64,000 nt of DNA, from assembly GCA_944470555.2 (NCBI GenBank), contig OX104129.1, positions 63,543,747 through 63,607,746 on the forward strand. Direction: 5' to 3'. Shown here piece by piece: positions 34,150-46,114 of the stretch (the stretch's first letter is position 1; each line of letters opens with the position of its first letter). A model generated the notes under the pieces. It saw only the letters and a program-made list of their open reading frames with translations, searched no databases and was not told the origin of the DNA. A program made the translations under genes and the position numbers. Source of the DNA: Heterobilharzia americana (Eukaryota > Platyhelminthes > Trematoda > Strigeidida > Schistosomatidae).

Positions 34150-36310
34150 GGTTCAGTAGTTACTAGCCGGTCCAGAACCCGAATAAGGAGGGAAGGTTGG
34201 GCATACGGCTAGCAACCTTACACCGGAAAACCAATCCAACCGCTAAAGAAACTTCTAAGCAGAAAGAAAGTATAAAAAACGAAAACAAACTTATTCCTTG
34301 ATGGAATCGGAGGGACAAAATGATGCCGGTTGGTGAAAGCTTTCGGGAAGCCGATTGGCCGATGTGTCTTTTCTCGATGAAAGTAAAAGTAAGGGATATG
34401 AAATGTCCGCACAATATTTGAACCTACCAAAGCTGTCCAGATTGCAAAAGAGATGAGAAGGAATAACATAAAAGTGCTAGGAATCTGTGAGAAATCAGCA
34501 GATAGAATCCAAGTGGACTTTCCAAACTGTCAACTGTAGAGTCAATAATCTACTGCGATATTGTCACTCAGACGACAACCACGAGCACACTGAGTTTTAG
34601 AGTGGTAATCATGATGTCCCTAACAGCATCGAAGGCTCTCAAACAGTGGGAACCAATCTCCTTTGCCAGGATCATGATAGCAAGATGGGTTCAGCTGAAC
34701 AGGAAGGAAAGTCACAATCATACAATGCTAAGCTACGCGCCTACAAATACTGCAGATGAAGAGAAGAAGGAGGAATTCCATAGACAACTGCAATCAGTAA
34801 TAGGCAAGAACTCAGACGGCAATGACGATATCAAAATTCCAATGGGTGGGGTGACATCAATACCAAACTGGGAGCGGACAACACTGGAAGAGAACTCATC
34901 ATGTGTCGAGAAGCACTCGGTGAAATGATGAATGAGAATGGAGAACTGTTTCCAGATTTCTGTGCATCCAACGATTTGGTGATTGGAGGCAGTGTGTATA
35001 AACACAAGAATATTCACAAAGCGACATGGATTTCACCAGATGGACATACTGCAAATCACATCGACTTCATCTCAATGTGAAGAAAGCGGAGACAGCCTAC
35101 CGGATACAAGATCAGATTCAGAAGGGGAGCAGATGTAGGTTCACACCACTCACTATCTAGTGCAAGGAACCTTCTAAATCAAGTTGAAAGGCTTCAATGA
35201 AGCTAGCGATAGACCACAGTTCAAGTTTAACACCCAGAACAGAAACCGAAGCACCAAACGTCAAAGGACATCTTCACGTCAGCCATCAGAACAAAATGGG
35301 GATATCGAGCAACATCTCTTAAGGAACCTGAGTGGAAGAATACTGGAACTCTTTGAAAGAGATGTGGAAAGAAACCTGCACAACCGCATTAGGAAGGAAG
35401 AGAAAACAAGAAAAGGAATGGATCTCGACAAACACATGGAAGCTGCTAGAGCAGGGAGAGATGAGTGGTGATGGTGAGGCAGAAGATGAACCAGTGCAAG
35501 AATGCACAACGATGAGAAGAACTGAGTACAACGTATAAAACACTGGACAACGAAGTGAAGAAAGCTGCGCTGAAAGACAAAGAACACTTCTATGACACAC
35601 TTGTAAGTGAAGCAGAACAGCCTGCATGTAGGAGAGACAGAGACCTGAAAACACTATAACAAATAGCCAGGTTACTATACGGAAAGAGATCTATGCAAAC
35701 AAAACCAATGAAGGATGGTGAAGGACCTACTCCACTCTACTCCACTCCACTCCACTCCACCAACCATAGAGCATAAACAACATCACGATTTTCAACACCA
35801 ATCTCAATCAAGTAAGTCAGTGCTTCAATGTGATGGTTGAAAGACTTGACAGTGTAGTACGAAAAGCATTCCCAACAAACTACAGACATACATCATCAAC
35901 AACTGCCACCTACGCTCACTCAATCGATACTCATGATCAGATCAGATGGTCAAAATGATAAGAATAAGTGACAAGAAACTCACTGTGGCTTTCAACGAAT
36001 CAACCGAGAACCCATCGTCGATCAAATATGCAGAAGGAGAAGATGGAGATGGATTGGATTGGACATACACTGATTAGACTGATTGGGGACATCACGCGTC
36101 AGACCAGACCATGCCGTCTAGTGTAAGTTGAATGGGAAACAATGAGTTTGTCTTTCGAGTCGAGTGTGATATGGAGGAGATTGTGTGAGGAAGAAATGAA
36201 AGGTTGTGGGTAGTTGTTGAGCGGGGTTTTGAAGACTGTAGAGAAGAGAGTGAAATGGGAGGTGCTAGTGAATCGGTGTGTTCCACTATGAGCTCAAAGG
36301 GCAATTAATT
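34150..36310 (+). mobile_element. RTE-B copy B4: 5' region and endonuclease joined to the 3' end by an internal deletion
   Basis: Bases 34150-34420 look like the element's 5' leader. From 34420 the endonuclease reads with breaks: MSETASKA-like, then SYAPTNTADEEKKEEFHRQL, NDDIKIPMGG (GDxNA counterpart), HKATWISPDG, and NHIDFI. This gives way to SLKEMWKETCTTALGRKRKQ near 35340. At about 35725 it jumps to the 3' third shared with B1-B3. The RT core is missing, roughly 1.3 kb by comparison with the usual family order. Two GGATT units are at 36052-36063. Non-autonomous and broken. Confidence 0.8.
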
Positions 36311-36750
36311 ATAATCAAAACTATTTTTGAACTCAACACTGAGTGCAAGGAGTTGGGATCTTCAAAATAAAGCCTTTTTTCTTGAAACTGCTGCTATGCC
36401 TTGCTGATTAGTGGTGGAAAATAAGATGTCACTGAGTTCAAGGCTTCCTTTCTACTGAGGGCTCACACGTAACCTATCGAAATAATATAATGTACATAGT
36501 GTTATAATCTAGCTGTATTTCATGAGTAGGAGAAATGCATCCAAAGTGATGGAAAAGTTTTGTGGCAGTTCTATGTTCTCTAGGCATCGGTACTTCACCT
36601 TGGACGTTCTATCATCAGACGTTGCATTTTTGCCACTAATGTCTTCAAATGGTATGACGTGCTTGAATTTCACCCAACTGCTGATAAAGAGGTGTTTGTT
36701 ACACTTTCGCCTCTTTGAATTAAAACTTTATTCAGTTAGGTTGGTTGAGA
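36311..36750. other. Stretch without recognisable gene
   Basis: The 79-residue frame at 36522 has no recognisable similarity. Confidence 0.35.
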
Positions 36751-36754
36751 ATCA

Positions 36755-37725
36755 TTGTTAGAATGAGATAGTGTTATTTGTTGCTGTTACACAGTACTTC
36801 ACTATATCCACCTTTCCTTTGATTAATTTTTCGTTGGAATACCATGCTATTAAAAGTCCTCTTGCAGCTTTCAAACCTTCTCCTATCAGGATTTTCACAT
36901 TCTTCCAGTCAAATTTGTGATTGTGATTGTATGTGAGCATTGGAATCAAGGAGATTGCTTCACGTCTCTTTATTGGTAGTTGGTGTTCATTAATAATTTG
37001 AAAAATCCGACGGCCAACATAAAGTTATGAAGAATCTTCGCAATTAGTTTTGTAAATTGTATTCATCCTATTTTTCCTTCAAAACTGATCTTTTTACTTG
37101 CGTAACATGCGTTACAGTGATTAGGTTGGTTTGTATGTCACACCGATTGCGAACGAATGAAGCAATCGGTTGATCCTTTCTGAGACATCATCGATCTAAT
37201 GTAGAGTAATGTATTTGTTGATTACGTGCAATAGCGCTGTGTATATAATCATTGACTTATTATACTTTATAGAGTGTTTTTTTCCGTTTATCATAGTGGT
37301 TCAGTAATGAAATTTACATTAGCTCTTGAGAATAATGTTTATACAGGAGTCACACACATAACCCATATTTTAAACTACAGCAGCAATCGTCTTACAGCCC
37401 ATCTGAGAAAGAGTTTACAACATTCCATCGTGGATTTCGCTGATAAAGCACATCTAAGAATGGAATTTTTTGGAGGGTTTCCCCTTCATTGTTAAAGTGA
37501 ATTCCTTCAAATATTTGGTTGATTAGCTTGAAAGTATTTTCTGTTTCATCAAACTTAAAGATTGTGGATATGTCGTTGGAGTACAGATCCCAGTTTTTAG
37601 TTTGCTAGGAGGGATGATCATTGATTCTAACCGCTGCAACAGTGCTTCTACAACCACTCCTGAAATCAATAATCCCAATATATTCCTTTGTTTGCTTGTA
37701 AGCTTTTGCACTGAATTGTAATTAG
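36755..37725 (-). mobile_element. PLE fragment (family D-like): RT C-half and GIY-YIG end
   Basis: On the minus strand, from 37711 down: SGVVVEALLQRLESMI (block after motif B), then a frame-shifted FDETENTFKLINQIFEGIHF and KIPFLDVL. From 36949: MIPMLTYNHNHKFDWKNVKI, the segment after the GIY-YIG core. Several stops; inactive. Confidence 0.68.
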
Positions 37726-37794
37726 ATCTTGAGGCACATATCGGTCAGTGATATGCGTAAAACTTTGGAACTGTTGTAAAATGTAGTTCGATAT

Positions 37795-39705
37795 TAGTTT
37801 TGTTCATATGATGTATAACACACAATAAGTGATACAGTATATTTTATTAGATGATGACTTTTCCAGCATAAATTATTATTGCTCCTAATCGTATCAATGT
37901 AGTCACACCATTTTAGTCTGTTTATTAGAAATGTCACACACAATGTAGGAACAATATCATTTACTAGATAACGTTTCGGACACAATTTATTGTCCATATT
38001 CACATCAGGTAACTATTACATGAGACGCTATCCAGTAAGTGTTACTGTTTCACTGTGTGACATTTCTAATAAACAGACCAAAATTGAATTACGATCTGCA
38101 GCAGTGCCCAAGTTTTACTCCTATAGTAGTGATACCACTTTTTATAGCCTTGCCATCCCATATTCTGTGTTTTCATTGTGAATAAAATATTCCACATCTA
38201 TGATATAGTTGTGGCGTCATTCCTTTTACATATGTTGAGTGTGGATTCGATGAACAAAGATTCAGTAATCAATCCCGCTTTCTCTATCTAATTATATTTG
38301 ACTTAAGTATTGTGGTTTTATCCCATCATATTATCTGGTTTAGTGTGTCATGGAATGCATTGCAATGGCTGACGTTGTTTTCTAGATTATTGATCTTATT
38401 TAGGTCTGTCATTCTATATTCAGCTAAATCCCTATGTTTGGCTATTCTAACTGATCCCAACCGGCTAGTTTATCCTATGTACTTGAACTCACAGTCATTA
38501 CATGGAATTTGGTGGATTAGATTGTCTTACTTAATTGGTACTATCGGGTCCTTAAGCCACTCGACAAAGCTTATCTCTGAGTGAGTTTGTAGGTTTAAAT
38601 GCCACCTTAACTCTATACTTGTTGAGAATCCTACGTAATGTTTCTGATGTTGATAATTATTGAGACGTAAGGTATGAAATACATCAAGATTAGTAGATCC
38701 TAATAAGATAAGATATTTAGAAAAAAGCTCGGGTATACCTATTCACGCAATCGCATACATCCACACAGTAGGGTGAGATAGAGGGATAACATTTAATACT
38801 GTGTAATGACTGTGACGTCAAGTACATAGGTCAAACTAGTCGGTTGGGTCAGTTAGAATAGCAGAACATAGGAATTTAGCTGAATATAGAATGACAGATC
38901 CATAATCTAGATCAATAATCTAGAAAACAACGTCGGCTATTGCTATGCACACATTAACACACAACCAAACAATCGAATGGGTGGGATAAAGCCACTGTAC
39001 TTCATTCCAATATAATTAGGTGGAGAGATAGAGGGAAAGATTGCTTACTGAATCTTTGCTCATCGAATCAACACTCAACACATGCAAAAGGAATGACGCA
39101 ACACCTATACCAGAAATATGAAAAATTTTGCTCTAAATAAAAACAACTCATATAAGGTGACGTAACTATAAAAATCAAATGTCGAAAAGGCTGTATGATT
39201 ACATGATTATGAACAATAATTTATGCTCGAAACGTCGTCATCAAGTAAATAAATACTAGATCACTGTGTGTTTTAAATCAAATAAACAAATCTAATATGG
39301 AATTAATTTTTACCACAGTGCCCAAGTTTTACACCTATATGAATACTAACTTAGTTGGGTGGATAGAGGAAGAGATTGATAACCGAGTCCTTGTTTATCG
39401 AGTCAACACCAAATACATGCGGTGATCGAAATGATTCTACATTTGTCTCAGATATATGGAAAATTCCACTGACCTTGTTACACGGAGAAGCAGAGAAAAC
39501 TAGGACTATATAAACTCTGTCTCAAAGTTGTGGAATTAGTTACCTGATATGAGTATGGACAATAAATTGTGTCCTAAAGGATGTTGTCCAGTAAATGCTA
39601 CCGTCCCATCACTATGTGTGATATTTCTAATAAACAGACCAAAATGAAATTACAATCTACCACAATGTTCAAGTTTTATTCCTATATTAGTGACCTCTGG
39701 TTTGA
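37795..39705. mobile_element. Cluster of PLE family C fragments in both orientations
   Basis: In order: two 3' tails in minus orientation (37800-37905, 37905-38010), one in plus (38010-38130), a GIY-YIG region in minus (38200-38650), and GIY-YIG plus tail in plus (38680-39340). The last is another tail in plus (39345-39705). The repeated 3' tail words (TGTGACATTTCTAATAAACAG and relatives) mark each unit. No frame is intact. Confidence 0.65.
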
Positions 39706-40105
39706 ATCCTGCCCTGGCCAAGATTTTCATTGTCCCTTCAAACCTTAACCAGTATCAACGTTAGTCTGTCAAACTAAATACGCTTATCCCAGTCAAAATC
39801 ATAATAATAATGTTGTTAAATTTACTGTTCAAATTCTTGGACATATTAAGTTGTACTTTTGAGAATAAAATTCTAACAACGTGAGTTAACTAATACTATT
39901 TTCCTTTTTTCACTGTCAAATATCACTGAGTTCATTTCATTGCTTGATTTTTGTCATTTGAATTCATTAAATATTTAGTAAGGAAATATGTTATGTGAGA
40001 TAAATTAGATTCTTGAATACATAGTTTTCAGTAGACTACTGTTTTGAATTCACTACGAATTCTTACGGTAGGTAATGAAGGCTTTGTTTCAATAGTTGGA
40101 TTCAT
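39706..40105. other. Stretch with a possible family G tRNA-like remnant, otherwise no gene
   Basis: TGGTTTGAATCCTGCCCTGG at about 39708 is B-box-like and is followed by words shared with 56.95 kb. Confidence 0.35.
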
Positions 40106-40109
40106 TTAT

Positions 40110-40640
40110 TACATTGATTGGTCACTGATGGGTAATCGACTTCATGTTATCTAGTCCAGTGTGCTGACCGAATTCTGTCGATCATTTTTTAATGTGGTCA
40201 TCAGACTAGGCAGTTCAGCATGGTTGTTCACTTTGATGGATGTTAGTTAGATGGAAGGGATCGATAATAAATTCTAGATCTAGGTTTCGTTCTTGTTGGC
40301 ACTTGTCAACAAGGCATGTCTGCAACTTCGACGGGGATGATGTCCCTCCTGAGATTCGAACCTTCGTCACCCGGTGCTGCAGTCAGAGACGTTATCACTT
40401 AGTCATTGAGGCATCGAGTGACCTCCTGCAGGACTGAATTAGGCACACTGATTAGTCATTGGGTGGTAGTAACCTCTCTGACTGCAGCACTGGGTGACGC
40501 AGGTTTGAATCTCAGGCGGGACTTAACTTCCATAGTGTTTGCAGATATGCCTTGTTGATGAGTGCCAGGAGGGACGAAACCTAGCTGGAGGCAGGGAATC
40601 CTGCCGATTGCCTCCATCCAGCTAGAATTCATTTCCTTTA
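40110..40640. mobile_element. Inverted pair of family F short elements
   Basis: A minus-strand copy (40255-40450) and a plus-strand copy (40455-40620) meet head to head, with the family F flank at 40110-40250. The plus copy has B-box-like GGTTTGAATCTC and a hammerhead-like block at about 40553-40595 (CCTTG, TTGATGAG, GACGAAAC, CTAG). The minus copy has TTGACAAG and GAACGAAAC. Confidence 0.62.
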
Positions 40641-41029
40641 ACTTCGGTCACTAATCACTATTTCATCTGCGTTTTACTTTTGACGTGACACTTTGAAATT
40701 TCTTATCGTTGTTCGCTGTGAACTTATGGGCTTCTGCATGAATGCTTCGATATTTTCGGTGATTCTGGTTGTTAGTAATTATGGCTAGTAGACAGCAGCT
40801 GTTTCAGGGATGCACATTCCATTTTAATTGAGACTTGTCATTAAGACCCACTTGTTTTCCAGTGAATGGTGCAATTTCAATTAAGACTGCAACCTAGAAC
40901 ACGTCACTGCAAACACCAGTGTTGTCCGCTAGACTGATCAGTCATGATAGCCAGTCCCTATGCGATGTGCATAGTTTGGATGTTGCAGTCAGTACTTCCT
41001 CATCAATACTATTAAAATAAATTGCCAGT

Positions 41030-41315
41030 AATATCCAGGCATCCGCAAAGTAGTTTATATGCCCTTAGAAACCGATCAGTTTGATCACACCGCTGACAGG
41101 AAGTCACAATATACAGATTCATAGCTTTATCCATTACACAACAGTTGGCTATCGTGGTTCAAAAGTTCAGTGAATAACATCTTGGTGTCTGAAGTGATGG
41201 ACTGAGTCTCGAATCTCAGTGGAAACAATGTCAGTCACTGGAATGCAAGTACATCCAGCTGATTAGTCTTGAATAGAACAGAACGCTAGTTTTAAATTCC
41301 TCTGTTAACCGGAGC
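41030..41315 (+). mobile_element. S1 head-to-tail dimer, partial
   Basis: A 3' half (41030-41120: ATCCAGGCATCCGC) is followed in the same direction by a second unit from about 41140 (TTGGCTATCGTGG) with a degenerate hammerhead (CTGATTAG, stem II with AATAGAAC, AGAAC) near 41250-41290. Confidence 0.6.
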
Positions 41316-42055
41316 CTTATTTCCCCTTATTTCACTAAAGTTCGTGACATGAAACTTTACTTCAATTGATCGAAAGTAGTCGTTTACTAGTATAGAAACT
41401 TTCCAGTTTTGTTCTGCAAGTGTAATATTTTCAAGTATTCTCGGCCTGCAGATTGATTCATATCGTATCTTCGTGACCTTGATTCTGCACATAAATACTT
41501 GAAATATTAACAAGCCATATTGGCTTAATAGCCGAATAAAGCTTCAAGTTTTCTGGTTCGTTCTAATGACGTTTGATTAGAGGTTATTTACGTTTATGTG
41601 AGATTGAGGAGTTTGTCTATGTTTACAGTACCCTAAAATAATCACTAGTTTTATACTGCTAAATATTTTACCTTTCTGAATGATTCTGTTGGGATCAGAA
41701 ACTGTCTTCTGCTCTATTTTTTATCAGTCCTAGTACTAGGTGAAACTGGTCACTGACCAAATTAACACCTACTCATATGGGAGTAGACGAGACTGGTTTC
41801 TTATAAGCTTATAGAAATATAGCTAGATTTTCACTGATTTTTGGTTGTTATTTTATAAGTAGATGGGTTTCGAGATGCCATTTGTTTATAAATTTGATGT
41901 AGATTTATTCCATAAGCAGTGTAGGAATAATTACGCTTGGGAATCATATAGACTTTGCATTTCTCGTAGAAAATAGTAACAAGGGATTTGGATTTTCGTC
42001 TTACCATAGGTACACAGATTCGTATTATCAAAGGTTTTGTAACATACTTTGGTTA
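41316..42055. other. AT-rich stretch without recognisable gene
   Basis: Nothing supported. Confidence 0.35.
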
Positions 42056-42059
42056 GCTG

Positions 42060-42500
42060 ATAAGCTTAAAAAGTAATTGATTTGTTACTGGAGATCAGTC
42101 AATTTCATGCTGTCTAGTCCTGATTGCTTACTGAATTGAATCAATCACTTTGTAATGTACTTATGAGATCTAGAGTTGTTGGTTGTTAGTGATCTCCAGG
42201 ACACTCTGGCTACATTGAAAGGTGGTCGGTAGGATTCAGTCAGCACACAGTGTTAGACAAAGTAAAATTGGTTTCTGTTCAGTGACCAATCAGTTTATCA
42301 AATCTAATCATACAGAGGGGCACTCATGTCATGAATAGCCTACTGGTAGCATCGCTGACTGCGAAACCGGGTGGTTTGGGTTTGAATTTCAGGGGGGAGT
42401 AGTCTTCCTCGAGTTTACAGATAAACCTAGCTGATGACTGTCAACAAGCGAAACTTCCTGGTGATCACCTTTAACCACCTAATAGGTTTAAAACTCAGGA
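42060..42500. mobile_element. Family F short elements, inverted arrangement
   Basis: The left part (42060-42290) matches the family F flank and body on the minus strand. The right part (42310-42500) is a plus copy with B-box-like GGGTTTGAATTTC and a CTGATGA ... CGAAAC block at 42431-42453. Confidence 0.55.
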
Positions 42501-42639
42501 AGTTAAGTTTTGTACTGAAAAACTTATCATATCAACATTTTACTCATGATTATTTTGCCTCTTTATTGGGGATATCGGCATGAAATTTGTTGATTTATTA
42601 TAAATAATTAAAAAATTGTTATTCCGATACTTGTAATTT

Positions 42640-42900
42640 CCCCTTCCCTCTACAGGGCCGAATTGCTCAAATTCTGTTGGCAGATAGGCTCCTATGCGGA
42701 TACATTGAGACTGCTGGATATTCATGATGTTATAATGAACGTGGCGGCTAGTAGAGGAGTCATACCTTAGTAGCCTAGTCGATAACGCTATGGTGCTTGA
42801 AGCAATGGGTATTGGGTACAACATCACTCACTGTGGTGCAGGTACATCAAGCTGACGAGTCCAAAACAGGACGAAGCACGCATTTTGGATTCTGCTGTTC
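42640..42900 (+). mobile_element. S1 composite element (inverted 3' half plus ribozyme half)
   Basis: 42650-42755 is the S1 3' half on the minus strand. 42760-42895 is the plus-strand head with hammerhead CTGACGA, a perfect GTCC/GGAC stem II and GAAG in place of GAAA (42852-42876). Confidence 0.65.
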
Positions 42901-43265
42901 AGTAGAGGTAATTTGTTCAGGGTCATTGTTTTGCGAAAAGAACCATAACAGGCTCTGACTACAGTGGATGTTAGTTATTGCTTCAAAATAATTATAGAAA
43001 TGAGGCAGTATGACACTAATAAGAAGGTTTTAAATTGGTTACGCAGAAAAAGATGGAGAGAATTAGATTTGGAGGAGAACCTAAACATTAGAGTTGTGAG
43101 AAATATTACCACAAGAACATGAAATAGAGGGAGTATTTTAGCAATCTCCATCTCAAAGCTATGCAACCACACATGCAGTCAATATTTTGCGTTTAGTTTT
43201 GATGGTTGAAACAGTTTTTTCAAGCATGGCGACAACATGGTATCCTATATGAGCTGGCGTTAAAG
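42901..43265. other. Stretch without recognisable gene
   Basis: Nothing supported. Confidence 0.35.
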
Positions 43266-43269
43266 CCAA

Positions 43270-43740
43270 AAGTTTCGATGGATGATGAAGATTAATCAGA
43301 ATATGTTTGGGGTTGCATAAAGACTAATAAGTTTAGAAAAGAAGTTGTATAATATGACAGAAAATCTGAAAACTGAATTTCTAACCATAAAGGCGTAGAA
43401 GCAAGAATAAGTGACAAATTACGTAGGAAGTGAACTAAGTGGAAGGATCTACAGTGATACAGAGAATATGATGTCATATAGCCTCCAAAAAGATTTATTT
43501 TCACCCTATGAATGATTCCAAATCCAGGGATTCTTAAGATACGGTGACCGGTATTCACGATGTGCTCAGATACATCAATTTTTATCGATTCATTGTTACC
43601 TATTTGTGATCTTATGCTCCTGAACTCATTTGAATAGCAGTCGCATGGAACGACCTATATACCTGGCTTCGCAACGCCAGATGAACTGGTATGCATAAGA
43701 ATGGTTACATGTGGAAGTTTGTCCTCAAAGTTGTAAGAAA
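43270..43740 (-). mobile_element. PLE family H GIY-YIG fragment
   Basis: On the minus strand near 43695-43640: YAYQFIWRCEARYIGRSMR, the GIY-YIG core with YIG kept, then an EH- and HRILRIP-like continuation with frame breaks. It resembles 13.5 kb and 8.9 kb. Confidence 0.6.
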
Positions 43741-44025
43741 AAGTCATATGACAGACTAATATTCGTCTCGGCATTCATTCAAAGAATGCTTTTCCTAGAG
43801 TGTTTGATTTCCTCGTCTTTCAACTATCGGTAACATAATCAACTTTTTGTAACATTCATAGAGCTCTCTTAGCTAGGTTTTGGCTTGACATTTTGTCTAT
43901 GAAGCTTGATATGATTCCATGTTCAGTAAAAATCTTTCTTTGAACAGAAATTTCGTCTTACAACATATCGAAGTAGCAGATTTGTAGATTCCTTTTTGTG
44001 ACTCATAGTAGTTTAAGAGGTTTAT
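43741..44025. other. Possible further PLE-H debris
   Basis: No frame is readable; placement is by neighbourhood only. Confidence 0.25.
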
Positions 44026-44029
44026 TGTG

Positions 44030-44175
44030 GCTTGAGTAATTCATTAATAACGTCTCTGGATGCAGCACCGTGTGATCTAGTTTTGAATCTTCAAAAGAAC
44101 ATCAGTTTCTCAAGGTTTTGAATACACCTTGCTGACAACTTCTATCAGGCTCAAAGTCTACTTAGGTCGACGGAA
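44030..44175 (+). mobile_element. Family F short element, decayed
   Basis: GTAATTCATTAATAACGTCTCTGGATGCAG resembles the tRNA-like head. CACCTTGCTGACAACTTC with a later AGGTCGACG resembles the ribozyme region, keeping the first core C. Confidence 0.5.
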
Positions 44176-44734
44176 AAGTCTTTTTGACTATCTTCAATAT
44201 GATGATATCAATTTAGCAGCCTTCATCGATTTTTGTTAAAAATAGCGGTGAGTTACAAGTGTTACTATTAGCCATAGTATAAGTAATCAGATTCATTAAA
44301 TTACATCCTAGTGTACTACGAATTTGTACACTATGTGAACCGTCCATTTTGCTAATAATTGAAAACGAATGCCAATAAAGTAATGAGGCAAAGTTTGTCA
44401 GATGAAAAGAAGAGAATATCAATGTTGATAGAATTCTGTATCAAGAGGTCAGTATAAATCTTGCAAACAATTATCTGCATACACTGTTAGTTATCTTCAA
44501 ACTACATTTTGGTTAGAATTAAAATTGACAGATTGTTCTACATTACTGAATATCAGATAAAGATTCAGAACATTCAACTTAAAAAACAAAGTGTGAACTT
44601 CAGTAGAAAACACAGAGCTCAACATGGTATTAATGCATTCCATTGAGGTTAACAAATGTCATTTACTTTTTCAAAAAATTACTTCTAAAATAATGAATTT
44701 GGAGCACTTAGATCTCTTCTTCAGGACTTCAAGT

Positions 44735-45490
44735 GAATGTATAGAAGACGGAGGTGATGAAGATACCCAACCAGCAACAGCATCAACAACAAGCACCAAT
44801 CACCATCAACGGGAGAAATCTAAAGGAAGTTATCTCTTTCAACTACCAACTAGACAGCATCGTTTCAGCTACAGGCGGGTACAGCTGAGGATATCAAAAC
44901 TAGGATCGAAAAGACAGTAAGACAGGCTTTTATTAATCTGAAATCAGTGTGGAGATCTACTGCAATCCACTCAGCAAAAAGCGTTAACAACATCCGGGTT
45001 TTGAACACTAATGTCAAATTAGTGCTGCTATATGGTTCAGGAACTCGGTGCGTCACGAAAGGCATTCTCAACAAACTGCAGACATTCATCAACAGCTGCC
45101 ACCTACGCTCACTCGATACTGATGATCGAATGACCAGAAAAATAGGAATAAGCAACAAGGAACTCCGGCTAGCGACGGACCAACGAAGAACCCATCGCCC
45201 AACAAATATGCAGAAGAAGAGAGTAGAGATGGATTGGGCATACACTAAGAAGGTCGATAGGGGATATCACGCGCGAGTTCATCGACTGGATTGCAAAAGG
45301 GTAACGATAAGTTGGGCGTCTGAGCGAGGGTAACATGGAGGAGATCATATGAAGAAGAAATGAAAGCTTGTGGGCAGTGGTGGAGCAAGGTTGAGGAGAC
45401 AGCAGAGACGGGAGTGGAATGTAGGCGTGCTACTGAAGTGGTGCGTTCCACTATGAACTCAAGGGATAATAATAGTATTAATAATGATAA
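44735..45490 (+). mobile_element. RTE-B copy B7, 3' part
   Basis: Begins at VNVEKTE/EDTQ-like sequence (44740) and gives VRLLYGSGTRCVTKGILNKL near 45020 and RVEMDWAYTKK near 45220. It ends with AATA-rich tail units (45465-45495). Frame-broken and 5'-truncated. Confidence 0.78.
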
Positions 45491-46110
45491 TAAATGCAGA
45501 AAAGTACCGACAACTTTATATACAGCAGAATTTGACCATTATTCACTCAGCTGCTAAGGTCGATGCAAAGCATTATGGCGGCTATGGTAGATATATCTTC
45601 AATTTAGCATGAAGAAATAAAAACAGAACTTTTCATCAGGAAGGTGTTATACTGTTATAAATATTATTTCTTATTGTTTGTACAGTATATCTTAACATTT
45701 TAATGAACCTGGAGGTGCATTTTAAAAAATAATACATAGAATCTTCTATGGTGCTTCTCTCTAGATACACGACAGTTCAAATGAAAACACTTGAGTAATT
45801 TGGCCAGTATTACTTCTGCGTTAGAATAAACTTACCTAATCGCTTCCCCTTCTTTCTTGAATGATGCTTTTACATATTGATTAAATATGCCTTTCATTTC
45901 TGCCAGATAGCTAAAAAATAACAAAAATTCAACGTTGAAAGTATACTACTTGTATGCGATGTAAAACCTTCTTTCTTTCAGACTGGGGATTTTCACTACC
46001 TGGAATAAAAAAGTGATAGTAAAAAACATTACCAAAGTCTTTTCACCATTAAGTATTATGACCATATCTGTAAAAATGATATGCACTTGTCAATTTGGGA
46101 GTAAATTATA
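45491..46110. other. AT-rich stretch without recognisable gene
   Basis: Nothing supported. Confidence 0.35.
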
Positions 46111-46114
46111 ATAA

